Below are positions 37,992 to 53,145 of a DNA stretch of 64,000 bases, in pieces; the first letter of the stretch is position 1; each line of letters begins with the position of its first letter. Both the position numbers and the translations under genes were made by a program. The stretch covers positions 124,001 to 188,000 of the forward strand of contig NZ_FPAY01000007.1 in assembly GCF_900116495.1 (NCBI RefSeq), in the 5' to 3' direction. The notes below the pieces were generated by a model that saw only the letters and a list, made by a program, of their open reading frames with translations, ran no database searches and was not told the DNA's origin. This DNA is from Arthrobacter sp. ov118 (lineage in GTDB: Bacteria > Actinomycetota > Actinomycetes > Actinomycetales > Micrococcaceae).

Positions 37992-38339
37992 CCGTTCCAG
38001 CGCTCCGGCCAGCACGTCTTCGGCGTCCTGGCTGGAGCGCCGCTCTTTAACGTATTCCAGGTGCGTCTTGAAGCCCTCCACCGGCGCATCCTCGAGGGAA
38101 AACTTTGTCTCGTCGCGGGTCGCGGTGCCCCCGCAGTGCCGGCAATCCCAGACCCCCGGGATCTGCTCCTCAGGCAATTGTGCGAACACGAGCGCGGTTT
38201 CATGGCCTTTGGAGCATCGGTAGGGGACACGAATACGGGGCTGGCGTACGCCAGCCCCGTTCAGTGGCTCGTGGCGGGGAGATGCCCCTTCGGTGGCGCC
38301 CACGCGGATTCCTTTGAATCCGGAAGCAGAATGCAGCAT
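37944..38339 (-). CDS. rbpA: RNA polymerase-binding protein RbpA
   Basis: A 131-residue actinobacterial transcription factor that binds the primary sigma factor and RNA polymerase and stabilises open complexes. The N-terminal GIRVGATEG region, the Zn-ribbon-like core with YRCSKGHE and WDCRHCGG, and the C-terminal sigma-interacting helix (KTHLEYVKERRSSQDAEDVL) are present. AGGAG precedes the ATG by 8 nt. The tail overlaps pgl by 48 bp in antisense. Confidence 0.92.
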   Translation of the reverse strand: MLHSASGFKGIRVGATEGASPRHEPLNGAGVRQPRIRVPYRCSKGHETALVFAQLPEEQIPGVWDCRHCGGTATRDETKFSLEDAPVEGFKTHLEYVKERRSSQDAEDVLAGALERLRARRALPDELLRDP

Positions 38340-38453
38340 CGGGAACTCCTGGCTACTCAGCTGGTCGGATGGTGCTTGCCAGCGACAGTGTAGTTCGGAA
38401 GTTCCCGATGCCGGGAGGGCCGCAAGACCCCTTATGAAGTTGTTGAAAAGACG

Positions 38454-38711
38454 TTAGGAATCCGCGCCTGTACTGAAGCGCATGAGCAGGCCGAGGGCGA
38501 TGATCACCACGCCCCAGGTGATTCCCAGGATGATCGTGAACCGGTTCAGGTTGCGCTCCGCGACGCCGGAGGAGCTCAGGCCGGAGCTCATGCCGCCACC
38601 GAACATGTCCGACAGGCCGCCTCCGCGTCCCTTGTGGAGCAGGATGAGCAACGTCAGCAGGAGGCTGGTGATGCCCAGAAGCACCTGCAGAATGACATGA
38701 AGAACGTCCAC
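38454..38711 (-). CDS. secG: Protein-export membrane protein SecG
   Basis: An 85-residue subunit of the SecYEG translocon. Two hydrophobic helices (about residues 4-24 and 58-78) flank a glycine-rich loop with LLHKGRGGGLSDMFGGG, the family signature. It lies between tpiA and rbpA on the minus strand, the usual gapA-pgk-tpiA-secG arrangement. Confidence 0.93.
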   Translation of the reverse strand: MDVLHVILQVLLGITSLLLTLLILLHKGRGGGLSDMFGGGMSSGLSSSGVAERNLNRFTIILGITWGVVIIALGLLMRFSTGADS

Positions 38712-38760
38712 GACGGCCTTTCAGAAGAATTGGATTGCGGGGGCCTGTCCTGTGTCCGGA

Positions 38761-39576
38761 CTAATCCGTGACCAGGTGACTCTCGAACCTGACAATATTA
38801 GCAAACTCGGCAGCATCAAGGCTGGCACCGCCGACCAGCAAGCCGTCGACGTCGCGCTCTTTCAGGATGGAGGCCGCGTTGTTCGCCTTGACGGAGCCGC
38901 CGTAGAGCAGGCGCGTCTTGGCGGCGACGTCGGCCCCGAAGAGGCTGGACAGTTCGGCACGGATGGCTGCGCACATTTCCTGCGCGTCCTCGGGGCCGGC
39001 AACCTCGCCGGTACCGATAGCCCACACAGGCTCATAGGCGACGACAAGCTCTGCGGCCTGCTCCGGGGTGAGGCCGGCGACGGCGGCGCGCAGCTGGGCG
39101 AGGGTGTGGTCCACGTGGGTGCCGGCCTGGCGGATTTCCAGGCCTTCTCCGACGCAGAGCACTGGGGTGACGCCGTGCCGGAACGCGGCCTTGGTCTTGG
39201 CGTTGAGGACCTCGTCGGACTCGTTGTGGATGGTGCGGCGTTCGCTGTGGCCGACCAGGACGTAGGTGCAGCCGAGCTTCGCCAAAAACTGCCCGGAAAT
39301 GTCACCGGTGTAGGCGCCGGAGTCGAACTGGGAGAGGTCCTGGCCGCCGTAGACGACGTCGAGCTCGTCGCCCTGGACGAGGGTCTGGACGCCGCGGAGA
39401 TCCGTGAACGGCGGGAAGACGGCAACCTCCACCCGGCTGTAGTCGTGCTTGGCGTCGGACAGGGTCCACGCAAGCTTCTGCAGAAGGGTGATGCCCTGGA
39501 CGTGGTCCATGTTCATCTTCCAGTTGCCGGCGATGAAGGGCTTGCGATCGAATTTACCGTTGGTGGACGTGGTCAC
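38761..39576 (-). CDS. tpiA: Triosephosphate isomerase
   Basis: A 271-residue TIM-barrel enzyme. GNWKMNMDH with the substrate lysine, the catalytic histidine in VGHSERR, the catalytic glutamate in [10 protein letters not shown] and the phosphate loop YGGSVKANN are all present. The GTG at 39576 is chosen because GGGAG lies 6 nt upstream and the glycolytic homology starts soon after. It follows pgk across a 140-bp gap with a hairpin. Confidence 0.95.
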   Translation of the reverse strand: MTTSTNGKFDRKPFIAGNWKMNMDHVQGITLLQKLAWTLSDAKHDYSRVEVAVFPPFTDLRGVQTLVQGDELDVVYGGQDLSQFDSGAYTGDISGQFLAKLGCTYVLVGHSERRTIHNESDEVLNAKTKAAFRHGVTPVLCVGEGLEIRQAGTHVDHTLAQLRAAVAGLTPEQAAELVVAYEPVWAIGTGEVAGPEDAQEMCAAIRAELSSLFGADVAAKTRLLYGGSVKANNAASILKERDVDGLLVGGASLDAAEFANIVRFESHLVTD

Positions 39577-39606
39577 GTGGTCTCCCAGAGTGCTTGTGGT
39601 GTGAAC

Positions 39607-39652
39607 AGCCGGCAGGGTGCCCGGTTCCTTGAGGAGGGGCACCCTGCCGGCT
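39607..39652 (-). terminator. Intercistronic hairpin between pgk and tpiA
   Basis: A perfect 16-bp stem, AGCCGGCAGGGTGCCC (39607-39622) with 39637-39652, and a 14-nt loop. It starts about 65 bp after the pgk stop. With no T-run it may be an mRNA processing or stability element, or a partial terminator. Confidence 0.65.
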
Positions 39653-39716
39653 CGGTGGTGGCTGCAGCGGAGCGGACGGAGCTACTGCCGGCCCGCGCCG
39701 CTAACGGTCAGCGCTT

Positions 39717-40943
<1,227 letters not shown>

Positions 40944-40953
40944 GCGTCTTACC

Positions 40954-42057
<1,104 letters not shown>

Positions 42058-42131
42058 TTACCAGATCGGAGGGCGACCAGCCACGTTGCTGAAGGCTAAC
42101 CGCCTTCCGTGATCTATCTTACGTTTAAGTT

Positions 42132-42187
42132 GGACTGCCCCCGCAAGTGCGGGGGCAGTCCGTCCACATTACGGGCCGAAGCGGCCC
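42132..42187 (-). terminator. Two adjacent hairpins downstream of sodA
   Basis: GGACTGCCCCCGC (42132-42144) and GCGGGGGCAGTCC (42149-42161) form a perfect 13-bp stem with loop AAGT. A second stem, GGGCCG/CGGCCC (42173-42187), lies closer to the sodA stop. Together they probably terminate sodA and insulate the gapA promoter. Confidence 0.8.
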
Positions 42188-42229
42188 TAATTGTGAGCTT
42201 TGTTACAACCGGGAGTCGGTCAGTTCGCC

Positions 42230-42853
42230 CTAGAGGGTGATGAGGCCGGTCGCGTTCTTGCGGGCGGCGTCGAAGCGCTTGGCGACGTCGGCCCAGTTGA
42301 CGATGTTCCAGAACGCCTTGACGTAGTCGGCCTTCACGTTGACGTAGTCCAGGTAGAAGGCGTGCTCCCACATGTCCAGCATCAGCAGCGGAGTGGTGCC
42401 GAGTGCGACGTTGCCCTGCTGGTCGTAAAGCTGTTCGATCACCAGGTTGCCGCCAATGGGCTCGTAGGCCAGGAAGCCCCAGCCGGAACCCTGCAGGCCC
42501 AGCGCCGCGGCGCTGAACTGGGCACGGAAAGCGTCGAACGAGCCGAAGGCGTCGTCGATTGCTGCGGCGAGCTCGCCCTCGGGCTTGTCGCCGCCGTCCG
42601 GGGAGAGGTTCTTCCAGAAGACAGAGTGGTTGATGTGCCCGCCGGTGTGGAACGCGAGGTCCTTGGAGAGGCGGTTGATGTTGGCGAAGTCGCCCTTCTC
42701 ACGAGCTTCGGCCAGCTGGGCGAGGGCGTTGTTGGCGCCGGTCACGTAGGCGGCGTGGTGCTTGCTGTGGTGCAGCTCCATGATCTTCGCAGAGATGTGC
42801 GGCTCCAGCGCTGCGTAGTCATAGTCGAGCTCGGGCAGTACGTACTCGGTCAC
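42230..42853 (-). CDS. sodA: Superoxide dismutase (Mn/Fe family)
   Basis: A 207-residue enzyme that dismutates superoxide. The metal ligands are visible: His in [11 protein letters not shown] (first helix), His in [10 protein letters not shown], and Asp plus His in [28 protein letters not shown] is typical of the Mn/cambialistic type; metal choice is not certain from sequence. The GTG at 42853 follows GGAGGATCTT, an excellent ribosome binding site. Confidence 0.93.
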   Translation of the reverse strand: MTEYVLPELDYDYAALEPHISAKIMELHHSKHHAAYVTGANNALAQLAEAREKGDFANINRLSKDLAFHTGGHINHSVFWKNLSPDGGDKPEGELAAAIDDAFGSFDAFRAQFSAAALGLQGSGWGFLAYEPIGGNLVIEQLYDQQGNVALGTTPLLMLDMWEHAFYLDYVNVKADYVKAFWNIVNWADVAKRFDAARKNATGLITL

Positions 42854-42955
42854 AAGATCCTCCAATGTCGTGGACGGTTGTCCGGTTCGGTAACTCTCGG
42901 ATTGTGCATCCGGATGCCGGGCATCCGGAAATCTGTTCTTGATTCTAGGGTGATG

Positions 42956-43936
42956 CTAGTCGTCGAGCATTTCGGGCGTCACATTGGCTTCGGTGCCCGG
43001 GATGCCGAGGTCCTGGGCGCGCTTGTCCGCCATGGCCAGGAGCCGGCGGATCCGGCCGGCGATGGCGTCTTTGGTCATGATCGGGTCGGCGAGGCGGCCA
43101 AGCTCGTCCAGGCTGGCCTGCTTATGGGCGACCCGCAGCTCGCCGGCGTACTTGAGGTGGTCCGGGACGTCGTCGCCCAGGATTTCCAGGGCACGGTCCA
43201 CGCGGGCACCGGCGGCGACGGCGGCCTGGGCGGAGCGGCGCAGGTTGGCGTCGTCGAAGTTTGCGAGCCGGTTGGCGGTGGCACGGACTTCCTTGCGCAT
43301 GCGGCGTTCTTCCCAGACCATGAGCGCGTCGTGCGCGCCCATGCGGGTCAGCAGCGCAGCGATCGTGTCGCCGTCGCGGATCACGACGCGGTCCACTCCC
43401 CTGACCTCGCGGGCCTTGGCCTGGATGCCGAGGCGGCGGGCGGCGCCGACGAGGGCCAGGGCCGATTCGGGGCCGGGGCAGGTGACTTCCATGGCGGAGG
43501 AGCGGCCCGGCTCGGTGAGCGAGCCGTGGGCCAGGAAGGCACCGCGCCAGACGGCCTCGGCGTCCGCCGCGGATCCGTTGACCACCACGGAGGGCAGGCC
43601 CCGGACGGGACGGCCGCGGGTGTCCAGGAGCCCGGTCTGGCGGGCGAGGGCTTCACCGTCGCGGACCACACGCACCACATAGCGGCTGCCGCGGCGCAGG
43701 CCGCCGCCCGAGACGACGATGATCTCGCTCTGGTGGCCGTAGACTTCGGCGATCGCGGCACGCAGCCGCCGGGCGGTCGAGGCCAGGTCGACTTCGGCCT
43801 CGATCACGATCCGGCCCGAGATGATGTGCAGCCCGCCCGCGAAGCGGAGCATGGCCGACACCTCAGCCTTGCGGACCGAAGACTTCTTGATATCCAGACG
43901 GGAAAGTTCTTCCTTGACTGATGCTGTCAGTGCCAT
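42956..43936 (-). CDS. whiA: WhiA sporulation/cell-division regulator family protein
   Basis: A 326-residue protein with an N-terminal LAGLIDADG-like domain (from [15 protein letters not shown] through CFRGAFL-like [17 protein letters not shown]) and a C-terminal helix-turn-helix ([26 protein letters not shown]). WhiA controls sporulation in Streptomyces and affects division or chromosome segregation elsewhere. It lies in the conserved rapZ-yvcK-whiA cluster, 9 bp after yvcK. GGAAGG precedes the ATG. Confidence 0.93.
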   Translation of the reverse strand: MALTASVKEELSRLDIKKSSVRKAEVSAMLRFAGGLHIISGRIVIEAEVDLASTARRLRAAIAEVYGHQSEIIVVSGGGLRRGSRYVVRVVRDGEALARQTGLLDTRGRPVRGLPSVVVNGSAADAEAVWRGAFLAHGSLTEPGRSSAMEVTCPGPESALALVGAARRLGIQAKAREVRGVDRVVIRDGDTIAALLTRMGAHDALMVWEERRMRKEVRATANRLANFDDANLRRSAQAAVAAGARVDRALEILGDDVPDHLKYAGELRVAHKQASLDELGRLADPIMTKDAIAGRIRRLLAMADKRAQDLGIPGTEANVTPEMLDD

Positions 43937-43945
43937 GGCACCTTC

Positions 43946-44965
43946 CTAACTATTCCCGAAAATATCGTGGTACGCCGTCGCCAGCCGCAACGGATCGTGG
44001 ACCGGACGGCGACCAGACGCCCCCACTTTACCCAAGACCACCTCGGCACCGAGCATTCCGGCCTGCTGTTCGAAGTCGGCCATGTTCTGGACGGACGCCG
44101 GGTCAGCCAGGACGACGTCGACGGTGAACTCCGGCGCGTACTCGCGCAGCGCCCGGAGGTGGTCAGCGGCGCTCATGCCGGCGGTTTCCTTGGTGTCCGT
44201 GGCAAGGTTCATCGTCAGGCAGCGCCGCGCCTCCGTTTGGCAGAGCGCGTCGCGCATTTCCGGGAGCAGCAGGTGCGGCAGCACGGAGGTGTACCAGGAG
44301 CCCGGGCCAAGGATCACCCAGTCGGCCAGCTCGATCGCGGTCAGTGCCTCCGTGCATGCCGGGGCGTTCTCGGGCAGCAGCCGGACGTGCTGCAGGTTGC
44401 CCGCGACGGCGCACTTGGCCTGGCCGGTCACGGTTTGCAGTGCCGTGGTGCCGTCCGGGGCGGTGACGCGGACCTGGCCTTCGATGGTGAGCGGCATGCT
44501 GGACATCGGCAGGACTTCGCCGCGGGCGCCGAGCAGGGCGCCGGCCCACTTGAGGCCGGCCACCGTGTCGCCCAGGAGCTCCCAAAGGGTGACGATCAGC
44601 AGGTTGCCCATGGCGTGCGCGTCGAGGGAACCGCCGGGGCCCTTGCCCGGGGCGAAGCGGTGCTGCATGACGTCACGCCAGGTGCGGCCCCAGTCGGTGT
44701 CATCGCACAGCGCCGACAGGGCCATGCGGAGGTCGCCCGGCGGGAGGACCCCGTACTCCTCACGGAGCCGGCCGGAAGATCCGCCGTCGTCCGCGACGGT
44801 GACGATCGCGGTGAGCTCCGAGGTGAGCAGGCGCAGGGCGGAGAGCGAGGCGGAGAGTCCGTGGCCGCCGCCAAGCGCCACTACGGAAGGTCCCTTGTCC
44901 TGCTGGCTGGCGAAGGCCGCGCTGGCAGGCGGGACCAGGGGCAGCGGGCCGGTCAGCAGCGCCAT
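43946..44965 (-). CDS. yvcK: YvcK/CofD-like family protein (gluconeogenesis factor)
   Basis: A 339-residue protein with a CofD-like fold. VVALGGGHGLSASLSALRLL (nucleotide-binding), TVADDGGSSGRLREEYGVLPPGDLR and GNLLIVTLWELLGD are family signatures; LGPGSWYTSVLPHLLL follows. It binds UDP-sugars and is needed for cell shape and growth on gluconeogenic carbon in other Gram-positives. Its ATG overlaps the rapZ stop (TAATG). Confidence 0.92.
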   Translation of the reverse strand: MALLTGPLPLVPPASAAFASQQDKGPSVVALGGGHGLSASLSALRLLTSELTAIVTVADDGGSSGRLREEYGVLPPGDLRMALSALCDDTDWGRTWRDVMQHRFAPGKGPGGSLDAHAMGNLLIVTLWELLGDTVAGLKWAGALLGARGEVLPMSSMPLTIEGQVRVTAPDGTTALQTVTGQAKCAVAGNLQHVRLLPENAPACTEALTAIELADWVILGPGSWYTSVLPHLLLPEMRDALCQTEARRCLTMNLATDTKETAGMSAADHLRALREYAPEFTVDVVLADPASVQNMADFEQQAGMLGAEVVLGKVGASGRRPVHDPLRLATAYHDIFGNS

Positions 44966-45888
44966 TATTCGCGGCCCAGGTCCCGGTGCGTCGTAGTCAC
45001 GGTGACGCGCGGGTATTGCGCGAGCCTTCGTGAGATTTCGACGGCGACCGCCACGGAGCGGTGCTTGCCGCCGGTGCAGCCCACCGCGATTGTGGCGTAA
45101 TGCTTGTTCTCGCGCCGGTAGCCGTCCAGGACCGGTTCGAGGGCTGTGACGTAGCGTTCCACGAAGTCGCCGGCGCCCGGAGCCTCCAGCACGTAGTCGC
45201 TGACGTCCTTGTCCAGGCCGGTGTGCGGGCGCAGCTGCGGGACCCAGTGCGGGTTGGGGATGAAGCGGGCATCGGCCACGAAGTTGGCGTCGACCGGCAG
45301 CCCGTATTTGAAACCGAAGCTCATGACGTTCAGCCGCAGCGTCACGGGCCCGGTTTCGCTGAAGAGTTCCGTGATGGCGGTGGCTAGGCCGTGGACGTTG
45401 AGGGCGGAAGTGTCCAGCACGATGTCGGCGGTGTCTTGCAGCTCGCGGACCAACTCGCGTTCGGCGGCGATGCCGTCGAGGATCCGGCCGCCGCCCTGGA
45501 GCGGGTGGGGCCGTCGGCCCTGCTCGAAGCGGCGGACCAGGACGCCGTCGTTGGCGTCGAGGAACAACACACGGAAGGTCACGCCCGTGGCCTCCAGGGC
45601 GCGGAGCGCGGCACGCATGTCCGCGAACAGGTCCTTGCTCCGGACGTCCATCACGACGGCAAGTTTGGACATAGACTGCGGGCTGCGCGACACGAGATCG
45701 GCGAGCGTGCCGAGCATCTGCGGCGGGAGGTTTTCCACGACGTACCAGCCGTGGTCCTCCAGGGCGTCCGAGGCGGTGCTCCGGCCGGCTCCCGACATTC
45801 CGGTCACCACCAGCAGTTCCGCCTCGACGGGTTTGACGGGTGTCATGCCGTCCGCATCCGCCTCGGATCCTGCCGTCGACTCTGCCAT
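44965..45888 (-). CDS. rapZ: RNase adapter / nucleotide-binding protein RapZ (YvcJ family)
   Basis: A 307-residue P-loop protein. Walker A is GMSGAGRST near residues 30-38, and the C-terminal domain has [20 protein letters not shown] and [16 protein letters not shown], both diagnostic. In E. coli RapZ directs decay of glmZ RNA; in Gram-positives the role is less clear. The ATG at 45888 is the start that fits homology, but its ribosome binding site is weak and the open frame extends upstream. Confidence 0.9.
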   Translation of the reverse strand: MAESTAGSEADADGMTPVKPVEAELLVVTGMSGAGRSTASDALEDHGWYVVENLPPQMLGTLADLVSRSPQSMSKLAVVMDVRSKDLFADMRAALRALEATGVTFRVLFLDANDGVLVRRFEQGRRPHPLQGGGRILDGIAAERELVRELQDTADIVLDTSALNVHGLATAITELFSETGPVTLRLNVMSFGFKYGLPVDANFVADARFIPNPHWVPQLRPHTGLDKDVSDYVLEAPGAGDFVERYVTALEPVLDGYRRENKHYATIAVGCTGGKHRSVAVAVEISRRLAQYPRVTVTTTHRDLGRE

Positions 45889-46026
45889 CAGTGAAGCCCC
45901 ATCTCTGCCTGTGCTGTCTGCTTGTTCGGTTTGTTTGGTGTGTCCGGGCAAGTTGCGGCCGGGCGGTATTGATGCCGCGCCGTGGCTGCCCCAAGTCATT
46001 ACCCTAGCTAAATTTGGCGGAGCTAG

Positions 46027-48045
46027 CTAAGTTTCGAGGATTTCACCGGTGGTCATGTTCACAGCCGGAACCGTGGCGGCGTCCGCGCCGTCGCCGGTTG
46101 TGAAGTGCTGGACGATCGCGGCGGCGAGTGCCGGACCGATGCCTTTGGCCCCGGTGAGTTCTTCGGCGGTGGCGGCCTTGATGCCCTTGACGGAACCAAA
46201 CTCGGCCAGGAGGGCCTTGCGTTTGGACTCGCCCAGCCCGGGCACGCTGTCCAGCGCGGAGACCGTCATGGCCTTGCCGCGCTTTTGCCGGTGGAAAGTG
46301 ATCGCGAAGCGGTGGGCCTCGTCGCGGATCCGCTGCAGCAGGTAGAGGCCGGCCGAGGCGCGCGGGAGGATCACCGGGAAGTCGCTGTCCGGCAGCCAGA
46401 CCTCCTCCAGCCGCTTGGCCAGGCCGACCACGTACACGTCCTCGATGCCCAACTCCGCCAGGGCTCGGGCGGCGGCGTTGACCTGCGGCTTGCCGCCGTC
46501 AACGACGACGAGGTTGGGCGGGTAGGCGAATTTGTTCCGCGGCGCCGGCGTGGTGGAGTCCGTGATCGCCGCGGCGGTTGCCGCCTCCAGCACGGCCTGG
46601 TGCGCCGGTTTGGCCGCGGCAGCCGCCTGCTCGCTCTTCTCGGATTTCTCTTCGAGATAATGCCGGAACCGGCGGGTCAGAACGTCGTGCATCGCCGCCG
46701 TGTCGTCCGTGGCGGCGGCCCCAGTCACGGTGAACTTGCGGTAGTCGGACTTCTTCGGCAGCCCGTCCTCCACCACCACCATGGAGCCGACCATGTTGGT
46801 GCCCTGGACGTGGGAAATGTCGAAGCATTCGATCCGGAGCAGCGCGACCGGGAGTTCAAGTGCTTCCTGGAGTTCCTGCAGGGCCTGGGAACGCATCGTG
46901 AGGTCTCCGGCGCGACGGGACTTGTGGAGTTTGAGGGCGTGCTCCGCGTTTTCCCGAACGGTGGACATGAGCGCTGCCTTGTCTCCGCGCTGGGGCACCC
47001 TGACATCCACCCGGGCCCCGCGCAATCCACTGAGCCATTGCGCGAGTTCCGCCGCGTTGCTGGGTTCGGCGGGCACCAGGACCTCCCTGGGCAACCGGCC
47101 TTGCACCCCGGCCTCGTCACCGTAAACCTGCTGCAGCAGGTGCTCGAGAAGTTCCGGGGTGGTGGAGTCCTCGACTTTTTCCACGACCCAGCCGCGCTGG
47201 CCCCGGATCCGGCCGCCGCGGACGTGGAAGACCTGGACGGCGGCCTCGAGCTCGTCTTCGTGCAGGGCGAAGACATCGGCGTCCGTGCCCTCGGCGAGGA
47301 CCACGGCATTGCGTTCGAAGACCTTCTTCAGGGCCACGATGTCGTCCCGGAGGCGCGCGGCGCGTTCGTAGTCGAGCTCGGCCACAGCGGTGGCCATTTC
47401 CCGTTCCAGCCGGTTGACGAATGGTTTGGCTTCGCCGCCCATGAAGGTGCAGAAGTCCTCGGCCAGTGCCCGGTGGTCCTCGGCGGAGATCCGGCCGACG
47501 CAGGGTGCCGAGCATTTGTCGATGTAGCCGAGCAGGCAGGGCCGGCCGCTGGCCTGGGCGCGCTTGAACACCCCGGCGCTGCAGCTGCGCACGGGGAACA
47601 CCCGCAGCAGGGTGTCCATGGTGTCCCGGATGGCGCCGGCCGTGTAGGGGCCGAAATACCGGGTCCCCTTGCGCCGGTCGCCGCGCAGCACCTGGACGCG
47701 GGGGTACTTCTCCCCCATCGTGACCGCCAGGTACGGGTAGCTCTTGTCGTCCCGGAACATCACGTTGAACCGTGGCGCGAATTCCTTGATCCAGGTGTAT
47801 TCCAGCTGCAGCGACTCCAGTTCGCTGCCCACCACTGTCCATTCGACGCTGCTGGCCGTGTGCACCATCGCGTAGGTCTTCGGCATCAGCCCGGCAGGGT
47901 TGGCGAAGTAGGAATTCAGCCGGGAACGGAGGTTCTTGGCCTTGCCGACATAGATGACCCGGCCGTGCGGGTCGCGGAAGCGGTACACGCCCGGATTGGT
48001 CGGAATTTCACCCGTCTGGGGTCGGTAACTCGCTGGATCTGCCAC
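46027..48045 (-). CDS. uvrC: Excinuclease ABC subunit UvrC
   Basis: A 672-residue nuclease that cuts on both sides of a DNA lesion marked by UvrAB. The N-terminal GIY-YIG domain reads [25 protein letters not shown]; a UvrB-binding region ([24 protein letters not shown]) and the C-terminal RNase H-like endonuclease ([20 protein letters not shown]) and tandem HhH motifs ([26 protein letters not shown]) follow. The start is GTG, placed 6 nt after a TAGACT box. Confidence 0.95.
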   Translation of the reverse strand: MADPASYRPQTGEIPTNPGVYRFRDPHGRVIYVGKAKNLRSRLNSYFANPAGLMPKTYAMVHTASSVEWTVVGSELESLQLEYTWIKEFAPRFNVMFRDDKSYPYLAVTMGEKYPRVQVLRGDRRKGTRYFGPYTAGAIRDTMDTLLRVFPVRSCSAGVFKRAQASGRPCLLGYIDKCSAPCVGRISAEDHRALAEDFCTFMGGEAKPFVNRLEREMATAVAELDYERAARLRDDIVALKKVFERNAVVLAEGTDADVFALHEDELEAAVQVFHVRGGRIRGQRGWVVEKVEDSTTPELLEHLLQQVYGDEAGVQGRLPREVLVPAEPSNAAELAQWLSGLRGARVDVRVPQRGDKAALMSTVRENAEHALKLHKSRRAGDLTMRSQALQELQEALELPVALLRIECFDISHVQGTNMVGSMVVVEDGLPKKSDYRKFTVTGAAATDDTAAMHDVLTRRFRHYLEEKSEKSEQAAAAAKPAHQAVLEAATAAAITDSTTPAPRNKFAYPPNLVVVDGGKPQVNAAARALAELGIEDVYVVGLAKRLEEVWLPDSDFPVILPRASAGLYLLQRIRDEAHRFAITFHRQKRGKAMTVSALDSVPGLGESKRKALLAEFGSVKGIKAATAEELTGAKGIGPALAAAIVQHFTTGDGADAATVPAVNMTTGEILET

Positions 48046-48051
48046 GGTTCC

Positions 48052-48057
48052 AGTCTA
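48052..48057 (-). promoter_or_regulatory. Putative -10 element of uvrC (leaderless arrangement)
   Basis: On the minus strand TAGACT is followed by 6 nt and then the GTG start of uvrC at 48045. No Shine-Dalgarno sequence is present in those 6 nt, so a leaderless transcript is likely. Confidence 0.45.
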
Positions 48058-48152
48058 CTGAGCCGCAGGGGGTGCCGCCGCACCTGCCCGGCTGGCAGCA
48101 CGCCACTGCAGCCGGTATGCGACTGGCTACGGGCGCGCGGGACCTACTCGTA

Positions 48153-48821
48153 CTACTCTGTGGTTTTGCTCTGGTTGTAGCTGGTGGAGCGTTCCTGGCC
48201 GCTCAATTCCGCGATCGCGTCCATGATGCGGTCCGTGACCTGGCGGCGCGCCGGAAGCGAGTGGTCCGGGCCCGTCTTCTCGAAGTACAGCGGCTCGCCC
48301 ACCTTCATGATGAAGTGCTGCGGCTTGACGGCCTTGCTGTCCGCGGGCAGCAGGTGTTCGGTGCCGATCAGGCCCACCGGGATCACCGGCGCGCCCGTCG
48401 TGAGGGCCAGCCAACCGACGCCGGTGCGTCCCCGGTACAGGATGCCGTCGCGGGAGCGGGTGCCCTCGGGGTAGATCCCGACGCCCTTTCCGGCTTCGAG
48501 GATGTCCAGCAGCGTCTTCAGTGCCTGCACGCTGGCCGCCTGCTCACCGCGCTCCACGGGGATGGAGCCCACAGCTTCGAAGAAGGACTTCATGGCCTTG
48601 CCCTTGATGCCGCCGGTGGTGAAGTATTCGGCCTTCGCGAAGAACGCCACGGGCCGTGGCATGAGCGCCTGGACAATCACGCTATCCAGGAACGAGAGAT
48701 GGTTGGGCGCCACGATGAACGGGCCGTTCTTGGGCACGTTTTCCAGGCCAATGACCGTGGGACGGCAGGTGGTGGATATGAGCCCGCGGGTGGTCCAGCG
48801 GATTCCCTCAAACATTGCCAT
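48153..48821 (-). CDS. 1-acyl-glycerol-3-phosphate acyltransferase family protein (PlsC-like)
   Basis: A 222-residue lysophospholipid acyltransferase. The catalytic H-x4-D motif is NHLSFLD, the glycerophosphate-binding motif is YPEGTRSRDG, and VPVERGE-like IPVERGEQAA lies between them. It should acylate lysophosphatidic acid or a related lipid at the membrane. Its start overlaps the end of the HAD gene by 14 bp, so the two are co-expressed. Confidence 0.9.
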   Translation of the reverse strand: MAMFEGIRWTTRGLISTTCRPTVIGLENVPKNGPFIVAPNHLSFLDSVIVQALMPRPVAFFAKAEYFTTGGIKGKAMKSFFEAVGSIPVERGEQAASVQALKTLLDILEAGKGVGIYPEGTRSRDGILYRGRTGVGWLALTTGAPVIPVGLIGTEHLLPADSKAVKPQHFIMKVGEPLYFEKTGPDHSLPARRQVTDRIMDAIAELSGQERSTSYNQSKTTE

Positions 48822-49557
48822 CGGCGGGCACCTCGTTCAGCGCTGTGGTCCCCGGGCGTTCGGAGAGTCGGGTGATGGTTGCGTGAAGCGCCGCCGCGTC
48901 GTGCACGACCTCGACGGCGCCCGCCTCGTGCAGTTCGCCGTCGGGCGCAAAGCCCCAGCCTACGCCGATGCAGTCCAGCCCGTTCGCAGCCGCCCCGGCC
49001 ACGTCCTGCGCCCTGTCCCCCACCATCACAGCCTGCCCGGCCAGTGCAGGGGCGGCCGCGGCCAGGTCCGAGAGCGCGGCGGCGACGATGCCGGATTTGC
49101 CTTCCGGGACGGACGCCGCTCGCGGGCCGGTCGCGGACTCGTCGGCGGCGGAGCCCCGGATGCTGTGGAAGAGCCCGGCAATGCCGTGGTGCTCCAGCAC
49201 GGTGCGGGCCAGCCCCTCCGGTTTCTGCGTGGCGACCGCGATGGGACGCCCGGCGGCGACAAAATCCTCGAGGAGCCCGCGGATTCCCGGATACAGCCGG
49301 CTCTGCGCGATGCCGGTGGACGCGTAGTGCACGCGATAGATCCGGATGACGTCGTCCAGCAGTGCGGCCGGAACGCCGGCAATTTCCGTGAGCGAATGGC
49401 TCAGCTTGGGTCCGACCATGGCGTCCATCCGGGACTTCTCCGGAACGGGGAGGCCAAGCTCGGCGAGGGCCGCCGCGATTCCGCCCGTGATGCCCCCGGC
49501 CGGATCGACAAGAGTGCCGTCAAGGTCGAAGATTACGGGCACTGTTGTTTGGGTCAC
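48808..49557 (-). CDS. HAD-superfamily hydrolase (phosphoglycolate phosphatase-like)
   Basis: A 249-residue phosphatase with motif I FDLDGTLVDP, motif II VATQKPEG (Thr in place), a lysine in EGKSGIV and motif IV MVGDRAQDVAGA. The cap domain is alpha-helical, as in phosphoglycolate phosphatase (Gph) and pyrophosphatase PpaX. The substrate is not certain. GTG start. It overlaps the PlsC-like gene by 14 bp. Confidence 0.85.
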   Translation of the reverse strand: MTQTTVPVIFDLDGTLVDPAGGITGGIAAALAELGLPVPEKSRMDAMVGPKLSHSLTEIAGVPAALLDDVIRIYRVHYASTGIAQSRLYPGIRGLLEDFVAAGRPIAVATQKPEGLARTVLEHHGIAGLFHSIRGSAADESATGPRAASVPEGKSGIVAAALSDLAAAAPALAGQAVMVGDRAQDVAGAAANGLDCIGVGWGFAPDGELHEAGAVEVVHDAAALHATITRLSERPGTTALNEVPADGNV

Positions 49558-49735
49558 CGGCTTAGTTTCTCACGAGTGCGCGGCTGCCAGAAATTCGCAT
49601 ACTCCGTCAGGAATACGTCAGGCGAAACGCTGCATCGTCAGGGGGACGGAATCCCGCCGAAGCGGCGCCCTTCCCCCTCACGATCCAGCCTCCGCTCCCG
49701 GCCCCCGCGCCCAAACGAGGAGCTAGCGCCGGCGC

Positions 49736-52684
<2,949 letters not shown>

Positions 52685-52691
52685 GAATCTA

Positions 52692-52714
52692 ATGCTAATC
52701 GAAAACTTCTTCGA
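52692..52714 (-). promoter_or_regulatory. LexA (SOS) box and -10 element upstream of uvrA
   Basis: TCGAAAACTTCTTCGA (52699-52714, plus-strand reading) matches the actinobacterial LexA palindrome TCGAAC-N4-GTTCGA at 14 of 16 positions counting the N's, with both outer half-sites TCGA(A) intact. A TAGCAT (minus strand, 52697-52692) adjoins it and lies 7 nt before the GTG of uvrA, so a bound LexA would cover the promoter. Confidence 0.7.
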
Positions 52715-52752
52715 AAAACTATTCTGCGCACCCTCGGCACCGGCCTGGTGTG

Positions 52753-53145
52753 CTAGTGGCGGTCGTAGGCGGCGGCCAGCAACTGCACGGCCTCGGCGAA
52801 GCTGGCGCCTTGCGCCTTGGCGGCCGCGGCAAACTCCGCGGCGGCGGCCGACAGGGAACTCCAGGCCTCGTCGCGTGCGCAGACCACGGTGCCGTTGCGG
52901 CCCCGCGTCACCACCACCCCGGCGGCCTCCAATTCCTTGTAGGCGCGGGCCACAGTGTGGGGTGCGACGCCCAGTTCCCCCGCCAGGCTCCGCACGGGGG
53001 GCAGCCTGGTTCCCGGCGCGAGCGTGCCCTTGTCGGCGCGTTCAATGACATACAGCCGGAGCTGCTCGAAGAGCGGAACGGAGCTGGCCGGGTTGGTCCG
53101 CCAGGCGCCCGGGAACCGCTCCCCCGCGGTGTCCGCCGGGCTCAC
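52753..53145 (-). CDS. GntR-family transcriptional regulator (YtrA-like, short form)
   Basis: A 130-residue regulator with an N-terminal winged helix-turn-helix ([19 protein letters not shown], then [25 protein letters not shown]) and only a short helical C-terminus, as in the YtrA subfamily that often controls ABC transporters. The GTG start overlaps the stop of the ABC exporter gene by 4 bp, so it is the last gene of that operon and probably regulates it. Confidence 0.9.
   Translation of the reverse strand: MSPADTAGERFPGAWRTNPASSVPLFEQLRLYVIERADKGTLAPGTRLPPVRSLAGELGVAPHTVARAYKELEAAGVVVTRGRNGTVVCARDEAWSSLSAAAAEFAAAAKAQGASFAEAVQLLAAAYDRH

Noticed and set aside
43946..45994. YvcK extended into a 682-residue fusion protein
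   Set aside because: The frame upstream of 44965 is only an alternative frame of rapZ; YvcK homology starts at the ATG that overlaps the rapZ stop.
46105..48180. Large plus-strand frame opposite uvrC
   Set aside because: High-GC antisense shadow; the minus strand encodes a full UvrC with all domains.
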